Positions 22,593 through 35,885 are shown, counted from the first letter of the stretch. The stretch is 64,000 bases of DNA from Rhea pennata (GCF_028389875.1 NC_084673.1:15289501-15353500), one strand, 5' to 3'. Made by a program: numbers and translations. The notes: a model not told the origin generated them from the sequence alone.

Positions 22593-23734
22593 AATATATA
22601 TTACTTTCTGACTCTGGTGAGGGAAGGAGTGGAGCAGTGCGCATCACTGCTATTGGATCTTCAGGACTGCTCCCAGGGAGGCCAGGCTTCCCTTGCCTCC
22701 TCGGACAGGGTGCCAGGTGGGCTGCAGTGCAGGAGCAAGGAGTGTCACGGACTTTTTATATTATTCTTGTCCTCTGCATTTAGGAATATAGTAGAAGAAG
22801 TGATTTCTTTAGCATGGGGAAGCTCCTGTAACAGGAGCATCCTTTTCAGGGGGGCTGCCGCCAGGTGAACAGGCTTTAGACCCACCAGATGCTGCTTCCT
22901 CTGTCTGAGACATGGAGCTGTAGAGCTGCAGTATCTGGAAGAAGCCAAGGTATGTGCGTGTGTGTGTCTGTCCTATCTTCAGGTTTGCGTCTAAGCCCTC
23001 CTATCAGAAATGAGTAGTAGTGCAGAATTTCAACACATGCATCAAGACTAAAACTGCTACTTCTTTACTGAGTAAATAACCTTACTGCTACTAGTAAGGT
23101 TAGCAGTAGGATGTATGATACCTACTGAGCTGTTGACTGTAGAGCTATGGCTTTATCTCACCTTGTAACAATTTCTCTGCCTTGTTCCTTTTCCCCCCTT
23201 TTAAAATAACCTTTAAATGCTTTTCCAAACCATGAAAAGCTAGTGACATTCCAAAACTCTCAACTTCAGTAACAGAGAACACAATTCTTCCTACGTTCTC
23301 TGTCAATGAGTGCTATAGAATTCATTATTCTAATATTTCTCCAGTTTTCAAACATTTAGCCTTAGTCTAAATATATTAACTTTCTAAATTTAGAGCGTTG
23401 ATGCCTACTAATACTTTAGGTCTGTTCCTGATGACTCTTCCATTTTCCTGTCTTCCTCATAATCATACTGTCTTAACTCCTTCACTGATTAATAGCATTT
23501 GCCTAAAGTTGTGTTGTCTTATGAAGTAAGAAGACAGCTAAAATTCAAGGTAGCATGAGACAACCTTGACATGGAACTTGAAGGAAAGATTTGTGTCCGA
23601 TCTGTGGTCCAGCTCTGTGATATCTCTCCTGCAAAGCTGCGCCTGAGGGAGTTTAAGTGGCTGAAAAGGTATAATGTGAGCATTTTTTCATTGCGTCCTC
23701 TCCCTGTCCCCTTGCTCATCCTGCCTACTTGGAC

Positions 23735-23818
23735 TGTAAGCTGGGACCGTGTCTGTCATGTCAGAGCAGTGCCTAGCACAGTGAGGTCCTGTACTGCTTT
23801 ACCTGGGCACTAATACAC
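23735..23818 (+). mobile_element. Ancient amniote SINE/MIR-like remnant
   Basis: The blocks GGGACCGTGTCTGTC, GTGCCTAGCACAGTG, GGTCCTG and GGGCACTAATACA occur in the order seen near the 3' end of widespread old amniote interspersed repeats. Recognition is from memory of the consensus. The family could be MIR-like or another old SINE or LINE tail. Confidence 0.42.
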
Positions 23819-26800
23819 CAAACCTGAGTGACTCGAGCTTTGCAATCTTTGTAAAAGCTATAGCTTCTATAAAAGTCATTTTATCAGTGAATCTGGCAGC
23901 CCAGGGATTTGTATTAACTGTTTCTTTAAGGGCTAAAGGGAATGAAGGGAGATGCATGGTCTACACTACTGTTCTGCATGCAGCTTGGTTTGTGCAGCTA
24001 GGGTGTTTCATCTCAACAGCGGGCATTTTCCATGCTAATTGATATTCAGATGTTCTCTTGAAATGTTGTGGTTAAATAAAAAAAAAGATTGTATTTATAG
24101 GACAGTGATGCATCAACCAAGCTCATGTATTTACCTAATTGAACTTTTGGTTTAGATCTGATTTATTACACAATTCAGAAAGCATTCCTGAAGACAGAGC
24201 AGGAAAAACTACGGAAAGCCATGTAGTTGTTGACTCTAGTGCCCCAGCCTTTCAGAACCTTATTTCTCATCTAATTAGCAAAGCAAGCTAATCAAAGGGT
24301 AGCATTTTGTATAAACTCCTCACAGATGCAACTCGCTGTCTTGCAGAGTGGTGTAGAGTAGGCTTTAAATCAGCCAACACCTCTTACTTGCATGTGGTCT
24401 AATTTCCTGGTCTGAGTAGATAAAATAGCGAGCACATACTGCTCTTGCCAACTTTACATTCTCAGCTATGATGCTCCTTTTAGGAATGTTTCCTTCTCCA
24501 AAGAGCCAAATATGAACCGTCACCCTGAAAATTATGACAGATTAAGAAAGTGCAATATGGAAATATTTGTCTCTAGGAGAAGAAATGGCATGTGCCCCTT
24601 ATAAAGGGCTGTAGCAACTGCTGAGGACAAAACGACTGGACTTGGTTCATGGGGTTGATCTTTAAAAATTCAAAGGTGAAGTAACCCAAGAAGAACTGGT
24701 TTTACAGCCGTGTACATCACAGATGGCACAGTCTATTTTTGCTCACCATTGAACATCTTCAAGCAAAAATTTTGTGGAGCCTCATTGAGAAAAGTACATT
24801 GCAATTACACAGCAGTTAATAAATGTGTCATTTCATGTCTGAAGTGTATTTGGCAAACTTGTAAAGACTTCTTCTTTTCCCTTTCTTGCATGGCCATTCT
24901 TGTTTAAGATTTCACTTGCAACAAAGCCAGCAGAGCCAGGCTTTTTAACTTCATAGTCTTTGCAATCCAGAAAGTGGAGGAAATACTGCAGGTGAAACGG
25001 CAAAGTGGGAGGTATTCTCTTAGTATGACCATGGGGGAAGTCTGATGCTGATTTTATTTGCAGAAATTTCACAGTTTTGCAGTGCTGTTTGGCAGACCTT
25101 CTCCTGATTTAACAATGATTCGATATTAGAATTGGTCTGAGTAGAAACTTTTGTATGAATATGAACTTTGAGTATAACAAGATTTGGGCTAAAAATATAA
25201 CAAGTGAAACAGCAATGTACTGTTGTACCAGCTTGCATAAAGCCAGGGCAGTAGTTTTTGGCATTCTTTACATCTAAGCTTTCATGAAAAAAGAGTCTCT
25301 TCTTGAGACCCTAATGCACACATAAATCTTAAGAGTATAGAGCAAGTCAGTAGTTCCTGATCAATGTAGTTAGTGGAATAATTCATATGTCTGTTCAGAG
25401 AAAACTTTTCCAAAGCTTCTCTAAGTTTAAATCGACTGTTTGTAGCAACCAGCCGTCAATACAATATACTGAGCAAAATGTGCTGAGCATAAAAGCACGT
25501 TTAATAACAAACAGGGTTATTAAGCTGTGAATAAATCATTCGTTCAAATCAGCTTGTGCTAGTGATAGTGCCCATTTAAAGAAAATGTACCATGTAATTC
25601 AGAGTGTTTCAGAACTAATAATAATAATTACATTCTTAATCACCAGGAGGCAATGTTTCTTTCCCTTGCAGCCAGGGAAACCCTAGCAATGCAGAATTTA
25701 TACTTCTGCAGATGTAAGCCTCTAATTTCTCCATAGCAATTGTATAGGACATGTCATTGTATGAGATAACTCCACTTTGCCGTACGGGGAAAGCCAGGGA
25801 AAGATTACAAGTTTTACTTTGTTCTAGGAAGAGAATGAAATTAATTTAATGTTCTATGGGAAATTGCAATGTCCAGGTTTCTTTTTTGTTGTTCTGAATT
25901 GGAGCAAAAAGGCAAAATTTTCTGCAGACTGAAAAACTTTGATTTCAGCTCATGAAAACATTGTATTAATGCTGAAACATGAAGACATGTAAATGTGCAT
26001 ATAAAGTAAAACAGAGTGTTTGCATATATGTAAGTTGAGATAAGTTGAAGCACATTTACCTGTCAAGCTAATTCATTTAGCCATTTGCCACTGAAAATTC
26101 TGTCAAAATGCCAGCGCATTTCCCATGAAGATTATGAATTTTCTTAACTTGATAGAAAACAGTTCCATGCGAAAAGCATGCTCCTGGCAGTCCCATGCAG
26201 TTGGGAATAGGCTCTGGATCGCTGTGTGTTCAGCATGCAGCTCTGCCTGCTTGCTCTCAGCCTCCTTAGCCGGCAGGCAGCAGTGCCTCGGAGTGGAGAA
26301 CCCACCTGCGGGGGGACCTTTGGCAGGGGTGGCCTTTCTTTCTTCTAAAATGGCTTTCTCCTCAATGCAGCTTGAATCATTCTATAATGTGTACCTTACT
26401 TTAGACAAGAGTGCATCTGGGTTGAGTGATGAGGTTGTCTTCAAGTGCAGGTGTCTTCTTCCACTAGTGGTGTGGTTTTTAACCTGTGGGAGCCTCCTAC
26501 CCTATGCGGATCTCATTTGGGGAGCATAGTTATGGACTTGCTTGGGAATCTCTGGGCTAACTGGGAAGTTAGGCACTTAAATAAGGCAGGTGTATCTTGC
26601 AGGAGTGTGGCAAAGACTTGTCAGATTGGCAAATGTGTGTTTTCCATGAAAACATCCTGTTTTCTGGCCACTGTTAGAGCCTTGGCTCCTATAGCATCGT
26701 GTGGTACTGGGCTGCCTAGGATTAACCACTGCTTCCTTTCATGTCTTCTATTCCAGGTAGGTTTTAAAATAACCTGTTAAATGAAAGCTTTGTACATCAA

Positions 26801-27738
26801 CAGTCTTGTAAGATTTTCTGTTTCTATATTCACTTTAGCAGCATTTGAAAATGAGCTCACTCAATAAATAGCTGCTGTGTTTTATTAATACTGTGCATGG
26901 CTGCAGAGTGCTTGGCTGTGTGTCAAGGAGGAGCGCTGCCTTAAGGCTCTTTATCTCACTGTTGCCCAGGATGCATTTTCTTGAACTTTTCCGTGAGGCG
27001 GCTGCTTCTGGCAGTTATCAGCAATGGGACAAGGGACTAGATGAGCCACAGGTCTGCTTTGATATGGCTGTTGTCATGTTGAGACCGTTTATGAACCTTT
27101 AGTCTCCATAAGGTGTGACCTTAACAGGCCTCTGCGGAATAATTCGATGTGATAAATGCAGCTCTTATTTACTTGGCTTTTTGAACACTTACTGCTTTCA
27201 GGGCACTCAACAAATCTTAGAACTTATTTATATAAAAAATGGAAAACACAGAAAACTGAAACAAAAGAAAAACAAGCAAAATGCAGGCATTCTACGATTT
27301 GTCCAAGATAGCTTATATTGTGATACTTAGAGCTTTAGGTCATTTCTGCAAAAGCCTGATATTTATTATATTGGAAACTGTTATTTGAATTTATCCATTC
27401 ATATGTTCCCAACCAAGGGAGGAAATTTTAAGGGGAGGGGGGATTTAAAGTTACCTTATGAGCAAGTCTGATGTTTGATGCCCTTTATTCCCTTCCGTCT
27501 AAAACATGGAAACAGGACAGTTCACACCTTGGAATGAGGTGGAGTTTGAAGAACAGAAAAGGACTAGAAACAAGAGCTCGATTTGTGATGTTGCCTAAGA
27601 ATATTCCACCTTGTTAAATATGTTCTCCAAAACACTTTTTTAAAGCAATGCTCCTGATCTTATTGCCACAGAAGCATTGAGAGTACTCAATTCTGTGGCC
27701 AGGATCAGGCTTCACAGCTTGTCAGGAATGTCCCACTT

Positions 27739-27793
27739 GAAAAAAAAAAAAAAGGAAAGAAAAGAAAAGAAAAGAAAAAAAGAAAAGAAAAAA
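27739..27793. repeat. A-rich (GAAAA)n repeat
   Basis: A 13-base A run is followed by GGAAAGAAAAGAAAAG-type units, all purine for about 55 bases. Confidence 0.9.
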
Positions 27794-30120
27794 GAGAATG
27801 CAGGGAGTGGGTTTACCTCAAAAATTGTTAGTACTGACAAAGGAAGTACCAAGTTGGTGAAGCTGGTGGTTTGGACTGCAAAAGTATCAGATATGCCACA
27901 ACACTTAATCTTCCTTTCCTTTGCTGAAAAATAGAAGAAAGCACCAAGGGGTGGGATGGAAGTGGGAAAAGAGGAACAGTAATAAAATGAAGGATGCTCA
28001 AGATTGTGGGATTTAGATCTTGTGGGATACAGATTTTATAACAGGACTCCTGTTTACGCTGTCAGTGTGGATGCTGTTTCCAGTTTTCTACATTCTTTCA
28101 GTGTCTCAACAATTTTTTTTGTGAAGATAAACTGTGTTTATTTTATTTTTTTATTTCCAGATGAAATTGTGTAATATCCTCCCATTAAGGCCTTTGTGAC
28201 TGTGCATCTCTGACAAATGAGTGTAGATAGGTAATCATTTGGAAGACATCATTTGCCAGAATCAAAATCTGTGTAACTATCTAAATGATTGCATACCCCA
28301 TGACATACAGAACAGAAAAAAAATGTGGCTTCTAATCTGGACTTTATCCAAGATCTAGTTTTATCTTAGATGTCATGTGGGTGATGAAATATGTTTTCCA
28401 TTATGTCATTCTGGATTCTAAAATGCCATTCTCATTTCCAAACAGATTCCAGTCTCCAGGGTGTTTGTAAATTGTGTGTTCCATTTTGCCCTGGATTAGA
28501 GGTTGGTAGAACTCTTGGATGCTTTTGTAATGGATGTTAATCATAATTATAAGCGCATAATTTTTTAAGCTCTTGCATTTGTATCCCCTCAATATTTGTG
28601 TGACTCTTAGAACAGTTACAAATATTGATGTAAACATAAGATACAAATCCGTGGAAAGAATCCTATAAAAAATAAAAAGTCTATCATACACACCAAAGTA
28701 GGGCTCTCCTTCCCTGCCCTTGAAATAACATCAGTGGAACCATTACCATCCAGATGCGTTTCATAATGCAGAGAAGTGCCAGTTTTGCGTTCCTTTACAA
28801 CAGACTCCTTAACACGGATAATCCAGACATCATCTTTTGGGGGCCTTACAGTGGGTGTGCAGTGCCCTGAGCGCTCAAACTTCACCAGCACTCCCACAGC
28901 ATAGCTTCAGCCTGACTTCTAGCCACAGCAGGAGGTGGCCAGACAGTCGGCAGAGGTTTTCTCACTCCTTCCCAGCTTTGGTGGACTGGTGTCCTTCGCT
29001 GGGGAGGAAAGCTGTGGCACTTCTGTGCTCCTGTCCCTCAAGAGTTTCCTCCTGCTCTGCTGTGTCGCCCCTGCTGTACTGCCCAGAGGCGAAACTGAAC
29101 CATGCCCTCGGGACCTAGAAGACAGCTTTTCTGTCCTCTTCCTCAGTCACAGCCTAGCTCCTGGTTTTTGCTATTCTTTCTGCCCAATCCTGCATGAAAA
29201 CCCTGGGGAGAGAAATGGGGTATCGGCTTCGTTCTTCCAGCTCCGCAGACTAGAGCAGCCCGAGGAGGACAGCAACACTGTGTTCCTGCCATCACGCCCA
29301 TCCCAGAACGTCTTTGATGGTGGCTTTTAAAATTTAAGATGCCATAGCAGCAGTTCTAAGGATTGTCCTGCTTTCGCTTCTGATTTTTCTTGTTGATCGC
29401 AGTCTGAGGTTAAGGAGCGTGTTGTCCTGCCCTCTGTGCCGTGGGGAAAGCAGTACAGCAGGAAAAAGACATGACACTGATGAGCAACAGTGCTGTCCTC
29501 TGTGAGACCAGGCTTCACAGTTCACGTCCGTGGGTACTCGGAGACAGGAAGAAAGCCACTCAGACTCGTTTTGCAGTAGATGCGTAGAACATCCTATCAG
29601 TGGTGTTTTTCTCAGACTTTTTCTCAGTTAAAACCCTTATGCCTTCTGGTTATTATTCTTGCATGTGTGTTTCCTCCTCCCCAACTTCACCTCACAAGAA
29701 AGAAAAAATAAACAGCATTAAGTGTTTTACTTAGAGCTGCTTATTTCTGCTGTTTCCAGTAGGCAAAGCTCTGTGATTGAGAAGGAAGATAGGACCAAAT
29801 TGCAATTTTGCTTGAGGGGATTTCATTCTTGACAGAGCATTCTGGCTTCAGACAAATCTTTTAGCCAAGTGTTTTCTCAGTCTTCATTTTCAGAATATAG
29901 CCTGTTAATTCTTGAAGAAAATACAGTCTTCAGTTTTAACTCTTAGTTTTCACTTGTTATGTTTCAAATCTATGAGACTTCTCAAATGCTGAGATGTATC
30001 CGTTTTCTTCCAGGGAGCGGGCAGTGGCAGGACTGCACATCTGCAAATGAGCAACAACATGGTAATGTTTTTCAGTAGAAACCTAGGTCATCGATTTTCT
30101 GGGTTAGTTTTACAAATACT

Positions 30121-30148
30121 TTTTTTTTTCTTTTTTTTTTTTTTTTTT
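30121..30148. repeat. Poly(T) tract with a single C
   Basis: Nine T, one C and eighteen T are followed by GTGTAT. Confidence 0.9.
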
Positions 30149-32054
30149 GTGTATTATGAAGAAGAGTATAAAAGCAGTTTGGGCATCTTTAAAAGTTTCA
30201 ATGTAAAACTTCATTAAAAAAAAAAAACCACCCAAACCCATCAGTTTTCTCAAGAAAGTAAAAGGGCTTGAAATCACAGTGAAATATTTTGATCTTACTT
30301 TGTTCATTCAGAAATTTCTACTTGGTTGGTTGATTCACTGGGAGTTACATTTTCTGAAGTACTGATGACTAAATTGTGTTAGCAGGAGCCAAACGCTCTT
30401 GTTCAGAACAAAAGGTTGTTTGTACAACCTGTGTACTCGAGAGTGCCAAGCAGCCAGAAAGCATGCGAGGAAAGAGCTCTGAGGTGCAAGATGCCAATCC
30501 TCCTATTTTCAGCTTTTTAAATCACTGAAGTTTCTCCTCTTTCTTGGATGGAATAATACAGATCCAGAGCCAAAAAACAGACTGCCCTCAGTGGCCTGAT
30601 AAATTGTTCTTAATTTTCTGGAATAGGGTAATTTCATTTCGGTAAGGGAAAGCAGAAAGAACAGGCTTTTGGAGGCATTGCAGTTAAGTCAGTATCAAAT
30701 CCATTAGTGCAATGATTTATCTGTATTGATCAACACCGTTCAGCCTTTTTGTCTTGCCTGTTTTCTTGGGTGGCAATTTAGGTAACTCATAATCTCTGTG
30801 CTCTGGTGCAGCACTATATGGTGGTTGCTCCACTTAAAACTGGATTTACTGCCCTCTTCACATTTTTTAAGCAGAGCTAGTTTAGTTTTATTATTGTTAT
30901 GGCAACTGTTTCTTCTTCTGCAAAGGGGCTAGTTCCTTGAAAACTCATGGGACTGCATTTCTGGGAATATAAAATCATAATCATTAGAGGCTACTGCACA
31001 GCTTGCCTATAACAGAGAAGCTGCCTCTATTAATTCTGCAAGTGTATTTGTCTGTTATTAGTCAGTGCCAGCTTTGAATGTCCTGCTTAGGAGACCTGTT
31101 CCTGATCGCCCTTCTTGTAGTTGTCTCACAAGTCTTCTTTTTCCTCATTTTAGTTCCCTACAGACTGGAGCTTTGTGCACAGAGCCCCTAATACCAGTTG
31201 AAATCTAAGCGCTGACAGAAGCTCTTCCCACCGCTAGGGTGTTTATGGCAGGTCTTACTTTCTGGATTCTCAGAGGAGGCATATGCTAATAACTCCTTGC
31301 CCATGATGAGACACTCAGTTTTCTTCTTCTAGACTGAGACATTAAGGATGAGTTAGTTTGACTTTAAAGCCAGCAGCAACTCCTGAACAATACTGTGATG
31401 TTACCTTTGGTTTTCCTGGTCTTCAACCTCATTTTTATGAAAGAAGTTGCTCCTTCAGCATCAAAATAAAGCCTATTTTCCTGTAGATTGGCTCTCTGCG
31501 ATCAAAGTGTGAGCTTTACTGAAACTCATTCAGTAGTCTGGGCTTTTGTTACATGCAAATTCCTTAGTGTCTAGGAAAAGCTAAACTCACCATAGCATCC
31601 CTCCTGTTTTCACTAGATATGCAGAAAATTCTTTTTTTTTCCCTCTTCTCTCTTTTCTTGGATAAAGGCAGGCAGAGGGTGATCAGACACACTTCGTTTC
31701 TCTAGGAAACTGGGCTTAAGAAAGGAGATAAGCAGCACTGATATTCTGAGGTGTGTGCATATGACAGAAGAGTATATTCACATCCATCCTTTTCTGGTAT
31801 GTCTTTTAATGTAAAAATCCATCTTCATGTGTCGAGAATTTCTGTAATTTGCAGTTTATATAACAATGATATAGCTGCAGCTTATGTTTGCCTTGATACA
31901 GGGTCTTTTCGAGGAGATTCAAGGTCTCCTCTGAGCAGTTCAACTGGTTCAGGATAGTTGAACTCTGTGAGCCTGGTAGGAACAGTTGCTGGTTGTCTGG
32001 TGTCTCCAAGGCAAGCATCTTTGCTCTTGATGTTTTCCCTGTCTGCTGAGGAAG

Positions 32055-32118
32055 AAGAAAATGGATTAGATGACCTCTCCACATCCGTTCAAAACCTGCT
32101 TTATGTAATTCTATGATT
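32055..32118 (+). mobile_element. Diverged CR1 LINE 3'-terminal fragment
   Basis: ATGGATTAGATGACCTC, CCGTTCAAAACCTG and ATTCTATGATT occur in the order of the CR1 tail, with many mismatches. It is older than the copies at 9154 and 45930. The 5' limit is uncertain. Confidence 0.6.
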
Positions 32119-32331
32119 ACAGCAATTGACTTGCTGGAAGCTGACATTGTTCTAAATGTTGCCATTTTCCAAAAGCAGACACACCATATTCTTCAATCTG
32201 TGTCTGTCTTCCAGGCAATTAGGCTGAGAAACCAGTAGCATTTACCATAACAGTGATACACAGTGCCCCATATTCCATAATTACCAGTGCACTGGGGGGT
32301 TGTGCAGAAAGTGCTGACCAAACAGAAAACC

Positions 32332-32359
32332 AAGCAAACAAACAAACAAACAAAAAAAA
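32332..32359. repeat. (CAAA)n simple repeat
   Basis: About five CAAA units end in a run of eight A. Confidence 0.85.
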
Positions 32360-33874
32360 GTCAATAAAGTGGAGTAAATGGAATAGTGTGTTCCTGTCAA
32401 AGAACACATTCAGATCTGTAGCACTGCTCTAGCCTCTTCCCAGACTCTTCAGTTTATTAGGTGTCGCTTCCACCAAGCAACTCTGCACATGTGCTGCAGT
32501 GCTCCTACGCTGGGCCCGGGAGTAGGATCGTGCAGTGTGGCATGCTGTGTGTATGTGTCAGGAGGCACGGGGGCATTTTGTTCTTTTGATGAAAATTTCA
32601 CTGCTTTTACTCTTTTATGTCCTTCTAGCGTTTCTTTCCTGACCATATGTTGCAGCAATGTAGCACCATATTGTACAGTTGCTGCTGGTTTTAGCTGCTT
32701 CAGCCTGCTTGGCTATTACGTACTGCTGCTGCTTTGGCCAGGATCACAAGGCCATGCTGCTATATGTACACCTCAAAGCTCTTTCCCCTGGCATATGAAC
32801 AAGTGTTCAGTTTTGGGAAGACAAGAGGTTTGTGTGAGCTTCTTGTTAAATGAGACCCACTGAGAGCCATGCAAGCGGCAAGACCCTTGAGTGGAAACCA
32901 AGCCTGGACCGCAGCTCCTGAGGCTGAGCTTTCTGGCATGAGGAATTAGCTGTAGGCTCCAGTTACAAAGAGGGAATTGTGTGCAGGCTGTGTGTGGCCA
33001 CCTCTTTTTCAAAACCAGGTATGAATTACACAAGCAACCCTCACAGTTTGCCCATGAGCCGCACCATTGCTTTCTGAGACATTGACCTGCAAGGCCATGG
33101 GCAACTTCTACACTGTGCCAGAGTGACAACAGTGTGCTTGTTGTTGTGCAGTGCGAGTCACAGTGGACCTTCCCAATTATCCCTTAGAAATCTGCTGGTG
33201 AGGTTTCTCTTGAAGAAACCTTTAGGCACTTGCAAGCTGACTCAGATAGCAAGCACAGAAGTGTTGCCAGCCAGTATTGGACCGTGACTTCATTAAATTA
33301 TTCAATTGCATCCACCTTAGAGAGTGAAAGATTTCTGACTCCAGTGAAAATTCCTGGATTATGCTGGATGCAAAAGTTCAAGTTAGGAGTTAGTCAAAGG
33401 TTCTCCTGATTCAGACCTTTATTCTTTTGAATCCCCAGTAATATGTATGAGTTCTGTCCTTGTTTTTCGGTGAAAGCAATTCAAGTTACAGCGCTTCTGG
33501 CAGCAAAATGAACTCAGTCTTGTGTAGCAGGAAGAGTGTTGACTGCTGAATTTACAGTTGTGTATTCTGCAATCTCAGCATCTTTCTTCTAAGACCCTCT
33601 TACATTAGAGGATTCAGAGGAGTGTCAGGACAAGTAAATAGGGCTGTGCTTCTCCCTGTTTTCTGTCCTGCTTCTTCCCCTTGTTACTGTGTATTATAGG
33701 TTCCTGAGAGTGCTCTGCACAGGGCTGTTCACTATGAAGTGTTCAGTTCAGGAGAACTGCCTGAGGGCCACAAGGTGAGCATGTCAGAATGTTTTAATTG
33801 CTATTTCTGTTCTGCCTTCCGTTGAATGACATCCTTGTACTCTCAAACATCAGTGAATGCAAGGGAGGCATGTC

Positions 33875-34005
33875 TTCCATTTGTAAAGTAGGAAGCTAAA
33901 GCATGCAGAGGCAGTGGTTTGCTCAGGGCTACACAGCAATTAATCGGCTAAGTCCCCACTGAAAACCAGAATGGGTTTTCTTTGGTTCCATAGTCAGTGC
34001 TCCAA
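33875..34005 (+). mobile_element. MIR-like SINE remnant
   Basis: TCCATTTGTAAAGTAGGAAG, GTTTGCTCAGGGCTACACAG and a downstream GGTTCCATAGTCAGTGCTCC follow the order of the MIR core and 3' part. It is strongly diverged. The assignment is from remembered consensus. Confidence 0.5.
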
Positions 34006-35224
34006 GATGAAAGTAGTCTGAGTAACTAAATACAGAATTACCTAATGAACTGACCTTTTGCTCTCTAAAGAAATGCAGAACTAAAACTATCTGTGTTGCA
34101 TTCTCAAACTGTGGGATAATCTGGGCATGGTTAGCAGATTAGGTATTCAGCTCCTTTGGCTTTTCAATATTCATTTTGAATCTGACTGAAGCGGAATCCT
34201 CCTGTCACATCTGAAAATTGCGTCCTCCAATCAAAGCTATAGTTTGACTTGCGGGACAAATTTATTTTCAGTTGTGAGCGTTTCTCAATGGCTTTGTAGT
34301 ACCTTTACAAAATCAGCTCCAGGTGTAAATTCTATAGGTGTTGTCCTCTTCTTTTCCCCTCCTAGTAATTGCACATCTTTCATGGGTTAAACTGGTGCCT
34401 GGTATCTCTGTGTGGAAAATTCAGGAGCACTGCTACTCAAGGCAGGTATGACCATGACCTAGCTGGGAAGTAGAAAACATGCAGCCTGGCCCAGGACTGC
34501 ATCATCGTTGATGCTGAGGACTCATGTGTACCCTTCCTATCAGACTGGATACTTGCGTATTTATAGAGAGTGTTGTAAAACCAAGTCAGTGAGGATGAAA
34601 TTGAGTCTAGAAGGATTTATGGCTTTGGAAGGTTCCAATCAATACCAGATTAACATATTCATAGGGTTTTATGAACTTCTTGGGTATTAATGTAACCCTT
34701 TAATCTGAAATCTTTGCAAGGGTCTTGTGTTACTTCTGCACTAATGACTCAAGCTGTCTTTATAAGAGATTAAATTTCTTTACACAATGTTTTGAAACTA
34801 AATATGAGAGTGGGAAAATAGCCCTTAATTTTAACAAGTTCCCATTTGGTGTAACAGCTGCTGTGTGTTCTGTCTTGTCTTTTTGCCTACATTTGCCACG
34901 TTAGCGGTGTGTTTTAGGCTGTCAGAGTCTTACAGAGTTCTAATGAAGTGCGACACTTTTTTCTTTTCCCCACTGCTGCTGTTTGTCATTTGATATAAAT
35001 CCACTTGTTACAGTTTTATTCCCCAATAAGTGATAAAAGGATGGCTAGTTTCAGAAGGCAATGAGAGCTTCTCCTTCATTGCTGACCCAGAAAAAGCCAT
35101 GGCTCTCCTTTTAAAGGATGTGCTATGTAGCTGAATTTGGGAGAGACTGCATGCTCTGGAAGTAGAGAAGAGCAGACTGGCCCTTCGCTACTGCCTTCTC
35201 TTAATTAGCAGTTAAACTGCGCAT

Positions 35225-35410
35225 CCCGCCTGTGCTCCTCACCGACCCAAATGCTGCGCTGTCTGCTGAGTCAGCAGGCCTGAGCCCACGTCCTGTGGCA
35301 CGTCCGCCCCGCGGGATCACACCACTGGCCCCCCTGGCTGGACTCAGGAGCTGCACAAGGGTGGCACAACAGTTGGAGCACACATTCGCCAGTGGTCCTG
35401 CACGTGGGTT
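35225..35410. promoter_or_regulatory. GC-rich intronic pocket, candidate enhancer
   Basis: A 190-base island of raised GC and CpG content sits in AT-richer intron. It contains a perfect Maf recognition element (35264-35276) and a CACGTG E-box (35401-35406). No repeat family or convincing reading frame explains it. Enhancer function is an inference from motif content. Confidence 0.35.
35264..35276. promoter_or_regulatory. Perfect 13-bp T-MARE (Maf recognition element)
   Basis: TGCTGAGTCAGCA is the full palindromic consensus bound by Maf-family bZIP homodimers and Maf-CNC heterodimers, and it includes an AP-1 core. A specific 13-mer is expected about 0.001 times in a window this size. Occupancy cannot be judged from sequence. 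Confidence 0.55.
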
Positions 35411-35828
35411 GTCCTAGCTTGAGCTCGCTGCAAGTGCAGTGCTCTCTCTGCAGCTGTGCTCCATCATTCTGCATAAACCCACAAGTGAAGCTGGAAACCC
35501 TGGTTCCTTCTAGCTCTGATGTTACAAGTCACTCCCTGGATTCCTTAAAAGGTATATAGATACTGGGTTGACCTGTCTAAGTCTGTTGAGAAATTCATGT
35601 AGTATGTGAGGGAGATCCTGCCTGACTAGAGGTGACCTCCTTGCTTTCAGAGGTGTTTCCTGAGCAGCCTAAATGGGTGTGCAATCCGGTGTTATTGGTG
35701 CAGCTGTGCACCTGGCAGGGAAGCACACACCTTATCACCTTATCATGCTGTGGTGTTCCATTGAGAAAGCAGAGAGCATTTCCTGGACTCCACCCAACTT
35801 CTTATTAATACGCAAAGCACTTGTTTTT

Positions 35829-35841
35829 TTGGCAACGTGCC

Positions 35842-35843
<2 letters not shown>
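35829..35843. promoter_or_regulatory. Perfect NFI palindrome
   Basis: TTGGCAACGTGCCAA matches the full NFI consensus TTGGC-N5-GCCAA. It is set in a longer 7-bp-arm inverted repeat and lies two bases before a 39-base T tract. Confidence 0.5.

Positions 35844-35845
<2 letters not shown>

Positions 35846-35884
<39 letters not shown>
35846..35884. repeat. Poly(T) tract, 39 bases
   Basis: Thirty-nine uninterrupted T, the longest homopolymer in the window. Its length is likely polymorphic. Confidence 0.95.

Positions 35885-35885
<1 letters not shown>

Larger units (their letters stand above)
15149..23734. other. Intronic sequence without a recognised gene
   Basis: The sequence has ordinary intronic composition. 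A TTTC/poly(T) repeat lies at 19299-19340 and a T-rich repeat at 22550-22592. Open frames are all under about 145 codons, overlap on opposite strands and carry no recognisable domain. Confidence 0.45.
23819..32054. other. Intronic sequence without a recognised gene
   Basis: The region is AT-richer and includes an A/GAAAA repeat at 27739-27793 and a poly(T) tract at 30121-30148. An 18-base hairpin sits at 30413-30430 (arms AGGTTGT and ACAACCT). A somewhat GC-rich pocket at about 28840-29300 carries open frames on a non-ATG start with no family resemblance. Confidence 0.45.
32119..35224. other. Intronic sequence without a recognised gene
   Basis: Apart from a CAAA repeat at 32332-32359 and the SINE-like fragment at 33875-34005, nothing recognisable is present. 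Confidence 0.45.

Noticed and set aside
28837..29330. Frames of 93 and 131 codons in a GC-richer pocket
   Set aside because: The longer one starts on GTG, the two overlap in different frames, and neither resembles a known protein.
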